From: Nansenia antarctica
Taxonomy: Eukaryota > Chordata > Actinopteri > Argentiniformes > Microstomatidae
Direction: 5' to 3'
Length of the DNA stretch: 64,000 nt
Assembly: GCA_963989245.1 (NCBI GenBank)
Contig: OZ022346.1
Coordinates: 56,714,309 to 56,778,308, forward strand
Part shown: positions 10,590 through 21,114 of the stretch, piece after piece
Numbering within the stretch: position 1 is the stretch's first letter
Layout: the number at the start of each line of letters is the position of its first letter
Made by a program: the position numbers and the translations under genes
Notes under the pieces: generated by a model
Database searches by the model: none
What the model was told of the DNA's origin: nothing
The model's input: the letters and a program-made list of their open reading frames with translations, nothing else

Positions 10590-12191
10590 ATGCCTGCTAT
10601 CTGTCAAAGTTGTGTGGATCTTTCAAAGAGAGTAGACTTATTGGAATATACTCTCCAGGGGCGACTCTCCGCACTCGAGAATCGCTACGCTAATGGTTCT
10701 CCACCCACGCAAGCCATTGAAGAGGATTTAAATCAAAATTCACACTTCCCAAAGCTAACGAGGCAGGTGACAGCTGCAAAATTCACTGGACAGATGAATT
10801 ATCCCCCGAAACTACTGAAAAGCAGCCAACTGAAGTCCTCGTTAGCACCGCTAGCATCATTAGCAACAGGTAGGCCCGAGCCATGGGCTTGCATGACTAA
10901 ACAGAGCCGAGATAGGAGTCTGAGACACCGGCCCGCGGGGCAGCGAGCTGGCATGACTCCCAAGGCCCGAGATAAGAACATCAGAGTCACGCCAAGATTT
11001 CCCAGGCCTGGGAATCACGTGACTCCCCGGCCCCCCCCGGTGACTCCCCGGCCCGCAGACACGAGCTCAAGGTCACCCCCTCCTTCTTCTACTTCTCTGT
11101 GTGACATGCAGCGGATGAAACAGACTTCACCTCCAAAAGATACTTTGTTGATTGGAGACTCGGCGATCAGAAACGTAAGAGGTAAAAAATTACATATCCA
11201 CTGTCTTCCTAACCTAACGGTCTCAGAAATAACAAAAGATTTGGAAGAAACACTGTCTAAAAACCCAGACACAAAGCGTCTTGTATTACATGTGGGACAA
11301 ACCGATTCACGTAAAATGGGCTCAGTAGACTTGAGACGTGATTTCATGGAACTTTTCAATAGACTTGACAAGCTTAAGATTGAGACATTCATCTGTGGAC
11401 CGCTACCCACTGTTGACAGAGGTAACCTGGAATTCAGCCGGCTCCTAAGCCTTAATACGTGGCTCTCTGCTGCGTGCCAACTTAAAAGGCTGAAATTCAT
11501 TGACCACTGGAACATATTCTGGAGGCAGAGAGACCTATTCAAAAGAGATGGCCTCCACTTAAACAGATCGGGAGAATACCATTTGATGAACAACATACTC
11601 TTCAACCTCATAAACTCTGCTCCCCCTTCCCTCGCTCTTGAACCAACTGAAAGGCCTACAGTGCAGGATTCTTCAGACTCAGCACAGGCAGCTGAACTGC
11701 TCACAGTGGATAAACTCTCCCCACAGTCCTGCGACTCATCACAGCCTACAGTAAAGGGCCCTCCAAACTCATCACAGCTGGCTGAACCCCCACTAAGGCG
11801 ACGGTCCAGCCCCTTTTCTCTCCCCCCACCCTCCCTCCCTGCCCCCGACCCCCCAAACCACTCTGCCCCCGACCCCCCAAACCACTCTACCCCCAACTCC
11901 CAGAGACACTCATCCACTGAGTCCACTGAGCTCTCCTTCCTCCAACTCACGCCGTTCCTGCCTTTCTCAGCTAGGTTAGAGAAAATGGTGAAGACAGGAG
12001 TAGAGCTCACCCCGAAAGCTGCTCCATCTCAGGCAACTCTCCATTCTACAACACCTGGCCCCACACTCCCTGTGACGCCAGCCTCATCAACAATGCCAGC
12101 CTCATCAACAATACCCATCGCCCTACCCCGCCACAGGATGCTATCTACAACACCCATCCCCATCCCCCGGATGACACCCAGAATCAGTTGA
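10590..12191 (+). CDS. LINE ORF1 (SGNH/esterase-like)
   Basis: I choose the ATG at 10590 (CTACCATGC context), which gives a start with CQSC and a short coiled-coil-like segment. The frame is open further upstream, to a TTG at 10536, but that start is less likely. A basic, Pro/Ser-rich middle is followed by an SGNH hydrolase-like domain as in CR1/L2 ORF1 proteins: LLIGDSAIRN (Ser block, nt 11148-11177), LHVGQTDSRK (nt 11286-11315) and DGLHLNRSG (Asp/His block from 11547). The third block usually reads GTND; here the Asn is Thr. The C-terminal ~170 residues are low-complexity Pro/Ser. It ends at TGA 12189-12191. Confidence 0.85.
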   Translation: MPAICQSCVDLSKRVDLLEYTLQGRLSALENRYANGSPPTQAIEEDLNQNSHFPKLTRQVTAAKFTGQMNYPPKLLKSSQLKSSLAPLASLATGRPEPWACMTKQSRDRSLRHRPAGQRAGMTPKARDKNIRVTPRFPRPGNHVTPRPPPVTPRPADTSSRSPPPSSTSLCDMQRMKQTSPPKDTLLIGDSAIRNVRGKKLHIHCLPNLTVSEITKDLEETLSKNPDTKRLVLHVGQTDSRKMGSVDLRRDFMELFNRLDKLKIETFICGPLPTVDRGNLEFSRLLSLNTWLSAACQLKRLKFIDHWNIFWRQRDLFKRDGLHLNRSGEYHLMNNILFNLINSAPPSLALEPTERPTVQDSSDSAQAAELLTVDKLSPQSCDSSQPTVKGPPNSSQLAEPPLRRRSSPFSLPPPSLPAPDPPNHSAPDPPNHSTPNSQRHSSTESTELSFLQLTPFLPFSARLEKMVKTGVELTPKAAPSQATLHSTTPGPTLPVTPASSTMPASSTIPIALPRHRMLSTTPIPIPRMTPRIS

Positions 12192-15100
12192 TGCTCTAAC
12201 AGTCCCTGCTTCCATAGAGTTGATACCATTGACATTCCTGATATAAAGCTGGGACTCTCAACTCTTGCTATCCCTGTTCATATCAGTAACAGAACAGTTA
12301 ATTGCAAGTCTGAATGCTTTATACACCCCTCAAATTTAATTTCTGTACCCTGCCACACACAGCCCACACAGAGACCAAACACAAAACCACTCAAGCTAGC
12401 ACTTTTCAATGCCAGATCCTTAGCTAATAAGTCTCTCTTAATCAACGACTTGATTAGCTCCTATGAACTAGATTTCTTATTTATCACTGAGACCTGGTTA
12501 GATAAAGATAACAAGACACCAATTCTTATTGAGTCAGCACCCCCCAATTTTAGAACCTTAGATGTCGTTAGATCCCACAAAAAAGGTGGTGGAATCGCCT
12601 CTTTCTTCCGAGACAGTTTTAACTGCAAACAGAAATCCTTCGGGGAATTTTTATCATTTGAATATCTTTCAGTTGTTTTTAAATGTTCCACTCGAATTAT
12701 TTTTATAATTTTATACAGACCACCCCAATACTCTACTAGCTTCTTTAATGAACTTACAGAGCTTCTCTCCATCATTACTACTGAATTTAATGGTCTGATC
12801 ATTGCTGGTGATTTCAATATTCATGTAGATAACTCAGAGGACAACAAAGCCAAAGAACTCTCTGTTCTGTTAGATGTTTTTGAACTTCAACAACATGTGA
12901 ACCTCCCTACTCATAATCGAGGTCACACTCTGGACCTCATCATCACCAAAGGCCTAGATATTTCAAATGTTGTTGTAACTGACATTGCCCTGTCTGACCA
13001 CTGTTGCATATTCTTTGACGTATCTATCTTTCCTGTTATTCAAACTATGTCTAAAACTATTTCCAAACGATATATCAATGAAATGACCAGTGCACTGTTC
13101 ACACAGGCCTTTTCCCTAGCCCCCCCACCCCAAACTTCTATTCCAACCTCAGTAAATGACCGTCTACACGATTTCAACTTAAAAATCACAAAAACCATTG
13201 ATGATATTGCACCCATTAGATCCAAATGCATCTCTGGTAAGCAAAAAGCTCCCTGGAGAACTGCCCCATCCGTAAAGACCCAAAAAAGAGAATGTCGTAA
13301 AGCAGAGCGCAGATGGAGAAAAACAAACCTTCAAGTCCACTATGATATCTATAAAGAGAATCTTCAGAACTATAACTTAGAAATAAGAAGTGCCAGGCAA
13401 TCATTTTTCTCTAAGATCATAAACAATAACATAAATAATGCCCGCATCCTTTTCAGAACTGTTGACAGACTAACAAATCCCCCAACACCCATTGCTCAGG
13501 AATTTCACTCAACTAGTAAATGCAATGAGCTTGCATCCTTTTTTAACAATAAAATAGAAACCATTAGACAAGGCATTAGGTCTTCTGTGTCAGGCATGAA
13601 AAACATGTCCCCATTAACAACCCCAAATAGGGCGGACATAACAACCATGTCACAATTTAACACCATTGATTACAAGACCCTAGATAAAATCATGTCACGT
13701 CTTAAACCATCCACCTGTGCCCTTGATGTCCTGCCAACAAGCTTTTTAAAAAACATATTTAGCTGCATGGCAGGCGAACTAATACAAATAATTAACACCT
13801 CCCTTTCATCAGGAATCTTCCCTGAAGCCCTGAAAACTGCAGTTATTAAGCCTCTACTAAAAAAGAACGGCCTAGACCCCTTTGTACTAAACAACTACAG
13901 ACCCATATCAAACCTTCCCTGTACAGGAAAAATTATTGAAATGGTTGCCCACGAACAACTTAGCAATTATTTGACCCTAAATGATCTCTTTGATGACTTT
14001 CAATCAGGCTTTCGCCCCCTACATAGCACTGAAACGGCCCTTATTAAGGTCCTTAATGACATTCGCGTAAACACAGACTCCGGAAAAATCTCAGTTTTGG
14101 TACTACTAGATCTTAGTGCTGCCTTTGACACTGTAGACCATGACATTCTAATAGATAGACTAAAAACCTGGGTAGGACTTTCGGGCACTGCCCTAAACTG
14201 GTTTAGATCCTACCTACAGGACAGAAGCTACTATGTCTCCATTGGCAACTTTGTATCTGACCAAATTAAAATGACATGTGGGGTTCCCCAAGGGTCAATC
14301 CTTGGCCCCCTTCTATTCAATCTCTACATGCTTCCATTGGGACACATCATAAAAAAGAACAAAATTGCCTACCACAACTATGCGGATGACACTCAAATCT
14401 ACATAGCCCTCTCACCGAACGACTATAGTCCCATTGACAATCTCTGTAATTGCATTGAGCAAATAAACGCCTGGATGACACAAAACTTCCTCCAACTAAA
14501 CAAGGACAAAACAGAGATAATTGTATTCGGTGCACCTGACAAAAGATCGAAAGTCAGTGCAAAACTTGATTCTCTCTCTCTTCACAGTAAAAAACAGGTC
14601 AGAAATCTTGGTGTAATTCTAGACTCCGATCTAAACTTCAACAGCCACATAAACTCAATAACTAAATCAGCCTACTATCACCTGAAAAACATAACAAGAA
14701 TGAGAGGTTTCATGTCCAAGCAAGACCTTGAAAAACTCATCCATGCATTTGTTTCGAGTAGACTTGATTATTGTAATGGTCTACTAACAGGCCTATCTAA
14801 AGGAGCTGTTCGTAAATTGCAGCTCATCCAAAACGCCGCTGCTAGGGTCCTAACAAAAACAAAGAAATTTGAACACATTACACCAATCCTGAGATCCCTG
14901 CACTGGCTACCAGTCTCTCAGAGAATTGAATTCAAAATCCTCCTAATTACATACAAATCACAAAATGGTCTTGGACCAAAATACATATCAGATCTCCTCC
15001 CACCCTATATTCCCGCAAGGTCCCTAAGGTCAGCTGAGACAAATCAGCTAATAATTCCAAGAGTAAAAACAAAACACGGTGCAGCAGCTTTCAGTCACGC

Positions 15101-15209
15101 TGCTGCATGCTCCTGGAACAAACTCCCTGAAGAAATCAAACAGGCCCAAACCCTTAAAATATTTAAATCTAAGCTAAAAACCTTCATGTTTTGCACCAGT
15201 TATGATTAA
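12192..15209 (+). CDS. LINE ORF2: APE endonuclease and reverse transcriptase
   Basis: The frame directly follows ORF1's TGA in the same phase and has no Met until after the endonuclease. Blocks: LKLALFNARSLANK, FLFITETWL, GGGIASFF, ILYRPPQ, IAGDFNIH and LSDHCCIFF (endonuclease). The RT shows LLDLSAAFDTVDHDIL, CGVPQGSILGPLLFNLY, YADD (nt 14379-14390) and LGVILDSDLNF. The C-terminus has LRSLHWLPVSQRIEFK and ends AAASWNKLP-like. All RT motifs are intact. With no AUG, expression would need UGA readthrough or reinitiation, or the stop is a mutation in this copy. Confidence 0.92.
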   Translation, partial: CSNSPCFHRVDTIDIPDIKLGLSTLAIPVHISNRTVNCKSECFIHPSNLISVPCHTQPTQRPNTKPLKLALFNARSLANKSLLINDLISSYELDFLFITETWLDKDNKTPILIESAPPNFRTLDVVRSHKKGGGIASFFRDSFNCKQKSFGEFLSFEYLSVVFKCSTRIIFIILYRPPQYSTSFFNELTELLSIITTEFNGLIIAGDFNIHVDNSEDNKAKELSVLLDVFELQQHVNLPTHNRGHTLDLIITKGLDISNVVVTDIALSDHCCIFFDVSIFPVIQTMSKTISKRYINEMTSALFTQAFSLAPPPQTSIPTSVNDRLHDFNLKITKTIDDIAPIRSKCISGKQKAPWRTAPSVKTQKRECRKAERRWRKTNLQVHYDIYKENLQNYNLEIRSARQSFFSKIINNNINNARILFRTVDRLTNPPTPIAQEFHSTSKCNELASFFNNKIETIRQGIRSSVSGMKNMSPLTTPNRADITTMSQFNTIDYKTLDKIMSRLKPSTCALDVLPTSFLKNIFSCMAGELIQIINTSLSSGIFPEALKTAVIKPLLKKNGLDPFVLNNYRPISNLPCTGKIIEMVAHEQLSNYLTLNDLFDDFQSGFRPLHSTETALIKVLNDIRVNTDSGKISVLVLLDLSAAFDTVDHDILIDRLKTWVGLSGTALNWFRSYLQDRSYYVSIGNFVSDQIKMTCGVPQGSILGPLLFNLYMLPLGHIIKKNKIAYHNYADDTQIYIALSPNDYSPIDNLCNCIEQINAWMTQNFLQLNKDKTEIIVFGAPDKRSKVSAKLDSLSLHSKKQVRNLGVILDSDLNFNSHINSITKSAYYHLKNITRMRGFMSKQDLEKLIHAFVSSRLDYCNGLLTGLSKGAVRKLQLIQNAAARVLTKTKKFEHITPILRSLHWLPVSQRIEFKILLITYKSQNGLGPKYISDLLPPYIPARSLRSAETNQLIIPRVKTKHGAAAFSHAAACSWNKLPEEIKQAQTLKIFKSKLKTFMFCTSYD

Positions 15210-15330
15210 ACACAAACACTTCTATCAATGTCTTTTTTCCATTAACTATTGTCTTTTTAAATGTTTTATCTATTTACTTCTTATATTTGCTTTTATTCAT
15301 TGTAATTTTTATTTTCTTATGCTCCTCTTG

Positions 15331-15856
15331 TGGAGGGATGGAGGGATATGGAGGGATATGGAGTGGTGTAGAGGGATGTAGAGGGATGTAGAGGGATGTA
15401 GAGGGATGTAGAGGGATGTGGAGGGATGTGAAGGGATGTGGAGGGATGTAGAGGGATGTAGAGATATGTAGAGGGATGTGGAGGGATGTAGAGGATTGTA
15501 GAGGAATGTGGAGGGATGTAGATGGGTGTAGAGGGATGTAGAGGGATGTAGAGGAATGTGGAGGGATGTGGAGGGATGTAGAGGGTTGTAGAGGGATGTG
15601 GAGGGATGTGGAGGGATGTAGAGGGTTGTAGAGGGATGTAGAGGGTTGTGGAGGGATGTAGAGGGATGTAGAGGGATGTGGAGGGATGTAGAGGGATGTA
15701 GAGGGATGTAGAAGGATGTGGAGGGATGTAGAGGGATGTAGAGGGTTGTAGAGGGATGTGGAGGGATGTGGAGGGATGTAGAGGGTTGTAGAGGGATGTG
15801 GGGGGATGTAGAGGGATGTGGAGGGATGTAGAGGGATGTAGAAGGATGTGGAGGGA
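15331..15856. repeat. 10-bp minisatellite (GAGGGATGTA) inside LINE 3' UTR
   Basis: About 52 units of GAGGGATGTA/GAGGGATGTG. It is bounded by two copies of the same LINE 3' UTR segment (from TATGATTAAACACAAACAC to TATGCTCCTCTTG). The minus strand reads without stops because of the 30-base coding period; I do not call genes there. Confidence 0.96.
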
Positions 15857-16402
15857 TATGATTAAACACAAACACTTCTATCAATGTCTTTTTCCCATTA
15901 ACTATTGTCTTTTTAAATGTTTTATCTATTTACTTCTTATATTTGCTTTTATTCATTGTAATTGTTATTTTCTTATGCTCCTCTTGCTGTATTTTTATAT
16001 AATGCATGTAAAGCACTTTGAATTGCCCCTGTTGTATGAAATGTGCTATACAAATAAACTTGCCTTGCCTTGCCTTGCCTTACCAAAACAAGTAATTTGT
16101 TTTTAGAAAAGTATTTTTCAACAGCCTGATTAGTAGACATTGGTCAAAGGCCACAGCCTACCCTGTCTAATCTTTAATGCATACACTTTTACTGTAAAAA
16201 AAAAAAAAAAAGGGATTAGCAATCTCATAACCATATTGTTTACATCCTATTAACCTACACCACATTCCCATTCACCAGAGTCACCTAGGGAAGAAAGGTT
16301 AATCAATTTGCATTTTATTTTTATTTTCCACAGTCCAATATTCCCAATGTTCGATATTCAATCTTTAATCTTTCGAAGAGAGGTGGATCTCCCCCTTCCT
16401 CC

Positions 16403-16525
16403 TGTAGCCTCGTCTCGGCTCTCCCTGTAGACTCGTCTCGGCTCTCCCTGTAGACTCGTCTCAGCTCTCCCTGTAGACTCGTCTCGGCTCTACCTGTAGA
16501 CTCGTCTCGGCTCTCCCCGATCAAG
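16403..16525. repeat. 23-bp tandem repeat, ~5 copies
   Basis: Copies of CTCGTCTCGGCTCTCCCTGT plus AGA. A minus-strand frame passes through them but shows no other protein-like feature. Confidence 0.9.
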
Positions 16526-18100
16526 TCCTCTGCTGGGCCGTGTGAGAACAGGAGGCCTGGTTGTTCTCCCCCCCCCCCTGGTTTCATCGGTCGCACTCTT
16601 CCAGCTCCAATCAGATTGTTGTCTGGAACACAGGACACAAACCAACCAAGCAGTATCTTCGAAAATTCAAACACCACTGTATTCTTTCTCAAAACATGTT
16701 TTTGTTCAATACTGCTATTTTTCTAACTTTCAGGCTAAACACTTATAACCTCCCCCCTGGTTTCAACACTCATATCTTTCCCTGCAGACACACCTGTAGG
16801 TATGGTACAGTGGGGGACATATTGAGACATCAGCTGTGATTTCCCAAAATGTCATCTTCACCCCGAATAGGCCCCCACACTCTAAACAGTGTAGATCTGT
16901 AGTTCGAAGGCTCTGCACCAGTGACCCATGCCATTATTGTCCCTCCTTTGGAGTGTTGAAACCCAATACTTTACAATTTCCCCAGAAGCAATTGTCAGAT
17001 TGAGATACTGAGATGCAACGATCAAATTTGTAAGACAATGCCATCAAAAGTTCAACTTTTTAGTTCCATTTAACTTCAATTACACCAGATGCACATTTTA
17101 GTCACACTCGATTATTCCTGCAGGACCTGTGTGTGTGTGTCCTTGCAAGATACAGCCCAATCTCCCTGGCCCAATGGCCTGCATTGCCACAATAGTGACA
17201 CACATCAGTCATTCTCTCTCACCCCTCTGCCCTGACGCAATCTATAGCTTGTGTGCTCAGATGTCTGTGTTTTCTGTTTGTTTTTGTTTTTCAAAACCAA
17301 TGGGACCACTTGTCAATTTGGCTCCCATATCCATTAAGATGACATATCTTATTAAAGTGACACAGATCATACTCTTACTGACACACGACAGAGGGGTCTC
17401 CTACAAAGATTGTTGGCCTGTGTCATAGTTCTTTCGTCTACAGACTTCCAGCCAGTGTTCTAACAGGTCCCATTCTGGGACATAACGGTACGCCACACTC
17501 CCTCCTCGGCCTTGTGGGCCAGATGAGGAGACGGCGCTCTCCCCCTCCTCTTCAGACTCATTGTAAACACACCACAAGTGACATTCTAAGACTAGACTAG
17601 CCCGTGTCGAGAGGCAAGCGAGGAAGAGGGACAGTGAACTGTGTGTGTGTGTGTGTCGAGTCTGTGTGTTGAATCTGGCCAAGGTTATCAGACACAGAGT
17701 CCTTTTTTCCTCTGAGAATAACTCAACTCTTAAACTTGGTTGGGTCACTGAATCAATGTATGACACACAACGTCTATATCAACTTCCCCAAATCTCCCTT
17801 ATTATTCTTAATCACCAATTGTATTGACAAAGGAAGCACCAATTACCCACAAGCTTGTTTTTTTCTTGTTATGTAGACTGTTTGTTCTACAAGATCCCAA
17901 TATCACAGTAAGACAGTAGCCTATCCTGTCCGCTTTATTCCCAATTGTATGGACACAGAAAACTCCCCACAAGCTTGTTATGATTAGTTTTCAGATTTCG
18001 CCCATACTAGACAAAGCCACCACCTGTATTATGCATTTGTCGTCAGGGAGACTGTATCATATCTCCTGTTTCGATAGACCACTGGACTTACTATAGGCTT
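16526..18100. other. possible decayed ERV internal region, no gene supported
   Basis: The position downstream (on the minus strand) of an ERV leader would suit a gag region. A minus-strand frame at 17401-17766 exists, but I recognise no capsid, nucleocapsid or protease motif. A short TG run is at 17640-17655. Confidence 0.3.
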
Positions 18101-18104
18101 GTCA

Positions 18105-18478
18105 ATAGACAAACTATAGATTTACCAGCAGACAACTAGACGTTATCAATAGACAACTATAGACTTCAGCTCTAGACCACTATAGACTTTATTGAGACAA
18201 CTATAGACTTTATTGATAGACTACTATAGACTTTATCAATAGACTACTATATACTTTATTGATAGACTACTATAGACTTTATCAATAGACTACTATAGAC
18301 TTTATTGATAGACTACTATAGACTTTATCAATAGACTACTATAGACTTTATTGATAGACTACTATAGACTTTATTGAGACAACTATAGACTTTATCAATA
18401 GACTACTATAGACTTTATTGAGACAACTATAGACTTTATCAATAGACTGCTATAGACTTTATCAATAGACTACTCTCG
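18105..18478. repeat. ~23-bp minisatellite (TATAGACTTTATYRATAGACTAC)
   Basis: About 17 units of ACTATAGACTTTATCAATAG or ...TTGATAG. The central ATCAAT/ATTGAT is inverted between unit types. Some units are 2 bp shorter (TTGAGACA). Confidence 0.93.
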
Positions 18479-18489
18479 AGACCCACAGC

Positions 18490-18860
18490 GTATTACAGTT
18501 AACCCACACAGCGAATTACAGTTAACCCACACACTACCCAGCTATCCTGTTGTATCTCAAATCTCAATTCTTGACAATACATATAGGATTAGCCATGAAC
18601 CAAAGAAACATAAAGTCTGTTACTGTTCTCAATTTACGTGTTGAATATTCTATATCAGAGGTTCTGAGCGACTTTTTCTGAGCGACTTTTTAGAACTCAC
18701 TTTTTAGTTGATCTTTGCTGTAAACCCGGACTGGAGCCACCTGTCACCACGGAGTTCCTCTCCTCTGTCAGGAAGGGAGTGGAGGGGTGCACGTCTTTGT
18801 TTTTGCTGTCCGCCGGCTCACTGTTACCACGATGTACCAGTTCGAAAGTTCAGTCGCTAA
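18490..18860 (-). other. ERV 5' leader-like region
   Basis: It lies directly downstream (minus strand) of the primer site. No long ORF; probably the untranslated leader of the element whose LTR is at 18881-19265. Confidence 0.45.
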
Positions 18861-18878
18861 ATCCGGGTCACGGCACCA
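18861..18878 (-). promoter_or_regulatory. Retroviral primer binding site, tRNA-His type
   Basis: The minus strand reads TGGTGCCGTGACCCGGAT, two bases after the LTR end. It is one base off the complement of the tRNA-His 3' end. tRNA-His priming is known for fish epsilonretroviruses. Its position fixes the orientation of the LTR as minus. Confidence 0.8.
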
Positions 18879-18880
18879 AT

Positions 18881-19265
18881 TGTAGAATCAGCTTGTCGGT
18901 AAAACGATGGAATGGATCAATCTATTGAGGATTGTGATCTTAAATGCGTTGTCATCTCAGGATAGATTAGGTGCGCAGCATACACGATTTGACAAGAAAA
19001 TAGAACGTTCAACACGGGTCGGAATCTCTGTACTTGATTTATTAAGACAGTCAGCGAATGGTCCATCAGCACAGTATCTCAGCATTCGGCATTCAACGAC
19101 CATTCCACGACATTCAACGACATCATTATGACATACAGACAGGCTTAAATACTCTCTCGACCACCCTCTATCTGTGCCCTGGCGCCTAACCCCCAAGGTC
19201 TTTAAGATAACAACCTCTCGAGTCTGCATATTTTTCAGGAATTTTTCCTGGCTACATAGTGTACA
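18881..19265 (-). mobile_element. ERV 5' LTR
   Basis: Termini are TGTA...TACA (385 bp). On the minus strand there is a TATA-like TATTTAAG (19144-19151), then AATAAA (19038-19043) about 100 bp on, then U5 ending next to the primer site. This is a normal U3-R-U5 order. The matching 3' LTR was not found; only an R-U5 fragment of the same family is at 9707. Confidence 0.75.
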
Positions 19266-19295
19266 GGTTTTTACTTTTGCCTGCTCGCGGCTCTG

Positions 19296-19410
19296 TCAGT
19301 ATTGATTGATTGATTGACTGATTGACTGAACATTTTCATTGTGTAAAGCGCATTGAGTTGCATCTTGTAAGAAATGCGCTATACAAATAAAATTTGATTT
19401 GATTTGATAT
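19296..19410 (+). mobile_element. LINE/SINE 3' tail
   Basis: GTGTAAAGCGCATTGAGTTG, then ...GCGCTATACAAATAAAATTTGATTTGAT, is a typical fish LINE/SINE end with a TTTGA repeat. It is preceded by an ATTG/ACTG repeat and followed by a TG microsatellite (about 19460-19560). Confidence 0.75.
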
Positions 19411-19521
19411 TGTGGCGTTATTGCTACCCCTGAAGAGCAGGCTGACCTGGAGGAACAGAATGTGTGTGTCTTAAGTGTGTGGGTATGTGTTATGTGTGTG
19501 TCTGAGTGACATGAGAATAGA

Positions 19522-19553
<32 letters not shown>

Positions 19554-19599
19554 TGTGTATGTCTGAGTGACATAAGCATATATGTTTCTAGAAAACCCC

Positions 19600-20330
19600 A
19601 TAAGATCTAACATAATGAATAAAGGAGACAGTTACAGTATGTAGGTGGTAATCGACATCTTTCCTAGCAGGTGGACCTGGTTCAATGTCCTTAGAAACAA
19701 AACATTACAGATTTAGCTAATCTCAACTCTAAATCAACTGCACTGTTAAAACACTAGTATTGTAAGACCTCACCTGTGTCCTGTACGTGTCTCTGCTGCC
19801 CTTTGACCAAAAGAGGTCTTTATGTCCGTTTTCCTTTTTCTCACTGGCATATTTGTGTTACAGCTCACCTATTACAAGTGAGACGATTGACAATATCAAA
19901 AACATGCTTGCACACACACATATAACTTACTCACACACAAGTTAGTGTTACTGGCCCCAATTTGGTACAATTATTACAGAAATGATTGAGAATAGAGAAA
20001 TGGTTACATTAAACTAGCAGTTGTTGTACCCTTTAACATTGGCTAACTAGCTTGTTGGGGTTAGCTTCACAATCGCGGGTGACGTTAGGTCGGGTTTTTC
20101 CCTAAATAACATTTTATTAGAACATGTTTGTACTGACACAACATGACATGAACTTGTTCATTAATATATTACATTTGAACCAACAGTATTATGGCGTTTA
20201 TACAGTTTGTTTAACCCACCTGAATGAATGAGAATCGTGGACAAGGTTTTAACGTTAACGTTACTCATGGCTTGTTTATTGAGGAACCGATGTCCCGCTC
20301 CAGTGTTGCCAGATTGGGCTACTTTTGGTC
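19600..20330. other. no gene seen
   Basis: Unique-looking sequence without coding potential, RNA signature or clear repeats. Confidence 0.4.
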
Positions 20331-20960
20331 ACTCTGGACGGGTGGATTCGGCAGCTTTTAGACTGGTTGGACTGTAAATTGTCAATCTCGTCTGGCAACC
20401 CTGCGCTCCACTACAGCGCCTGGCTGGGGGGGTGAGATGTATGGAAGCATATAGCTGACTAAATTCAAATGGTAATGCGATATGAGATTGCAATTGCATG
20501 TTCCACTTTTGCATGCATTCTTTCAGACAATATTCAAATTCAAATGCAATTCTAATGATTTGCATTTTCATTTTCATGTACCCGATGTGCACATTCGCTG
20601 TCAATATTAAAATTATAATGCAAAGCCATTTGACAAGTCGCTGCGCTGCTTTGTAGCTGACAAAATTCAAAAGTTCATTCTAATGTGCAAATGACTTTGC
20701 AATCCCAAAATAGCATATTCATTTGCCACTTTTGCCTGCGTTATTTGAGTCAATATTCAAATTGTAATGCAATAATGTGATTCGCAATTGTTCTAGTAAA
20801 CACATCCGCTTTGTAGCTGACAAAATTCAAACTCTCTATGCAATTCGGTGATACGCAATTGCATTTACATGTTCTAGGAAACACATCCGCTTTAAAGCTG
20901 ACAAAATTCAAACTCTATGCAATTCGAACGCATCCGGGTACTTTGCTCTCCCGTCATGTC
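20331..20960. repeat. diverged repeats with GCTGACAAAATTCAAA
   Basis: GTAGCTGACAAAATTCAAA or a near match recurs at about 20650, 20812 and 20895, with AATATTCAAATTN and CGCAATTG phrases between. It looks like a degenerate tandem or MITE-like region. Confidence 0.55.
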
Positions 20961-21114
20961 CACGCCCCTTTTTGGGTTTAATCCGATAAAATAAGAAAAC
21001 CGTAGTGCTTTTTAGATATTAGGAGCCCAAATCCGATGGCCAGTTAGGCAAACTATTATATAGTGTCGTTGCCGATCAATGATCGGCGTCGTTAGCAGAG
21101 TCTTCTTCATATAG

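Larger units (their letters stand above)
10536..16080 (+). mobile_element. near-complete CR1/L2-like LINE
   Basis: Order: ORF1 with an SGNH-type domain, ORF2 with APE endonuclease and RT, then a 3' UTR ending ...ACAAATAAACTTGCCT with TGCCT repeats. The 3' UTR is split: about 125 bp of it occurs at 15201-15330 and again from 15857, with a 10-bp minisatellite in between. ORF2 is open throughout, so this copy is young. Tails of the same family occur at 7085-7262, 25766-25850 and (minus) 47422-47720. The 5' boundary is uncertain. Confidence 0.9.

Noticed and set aside
15309..15884. Two minus-strand frames of Pro/Ser/His repeats
   Set aside because: Translation of the 10-bp minisatellite.
9707..19265. 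A full-length ERV of 9.5 kb between the two LTR pieces
   Set aside because: The interior is a LINE in the opposite orientation with minisatellites, the LTR pieces differ, and flanking bases do not form a TSD.
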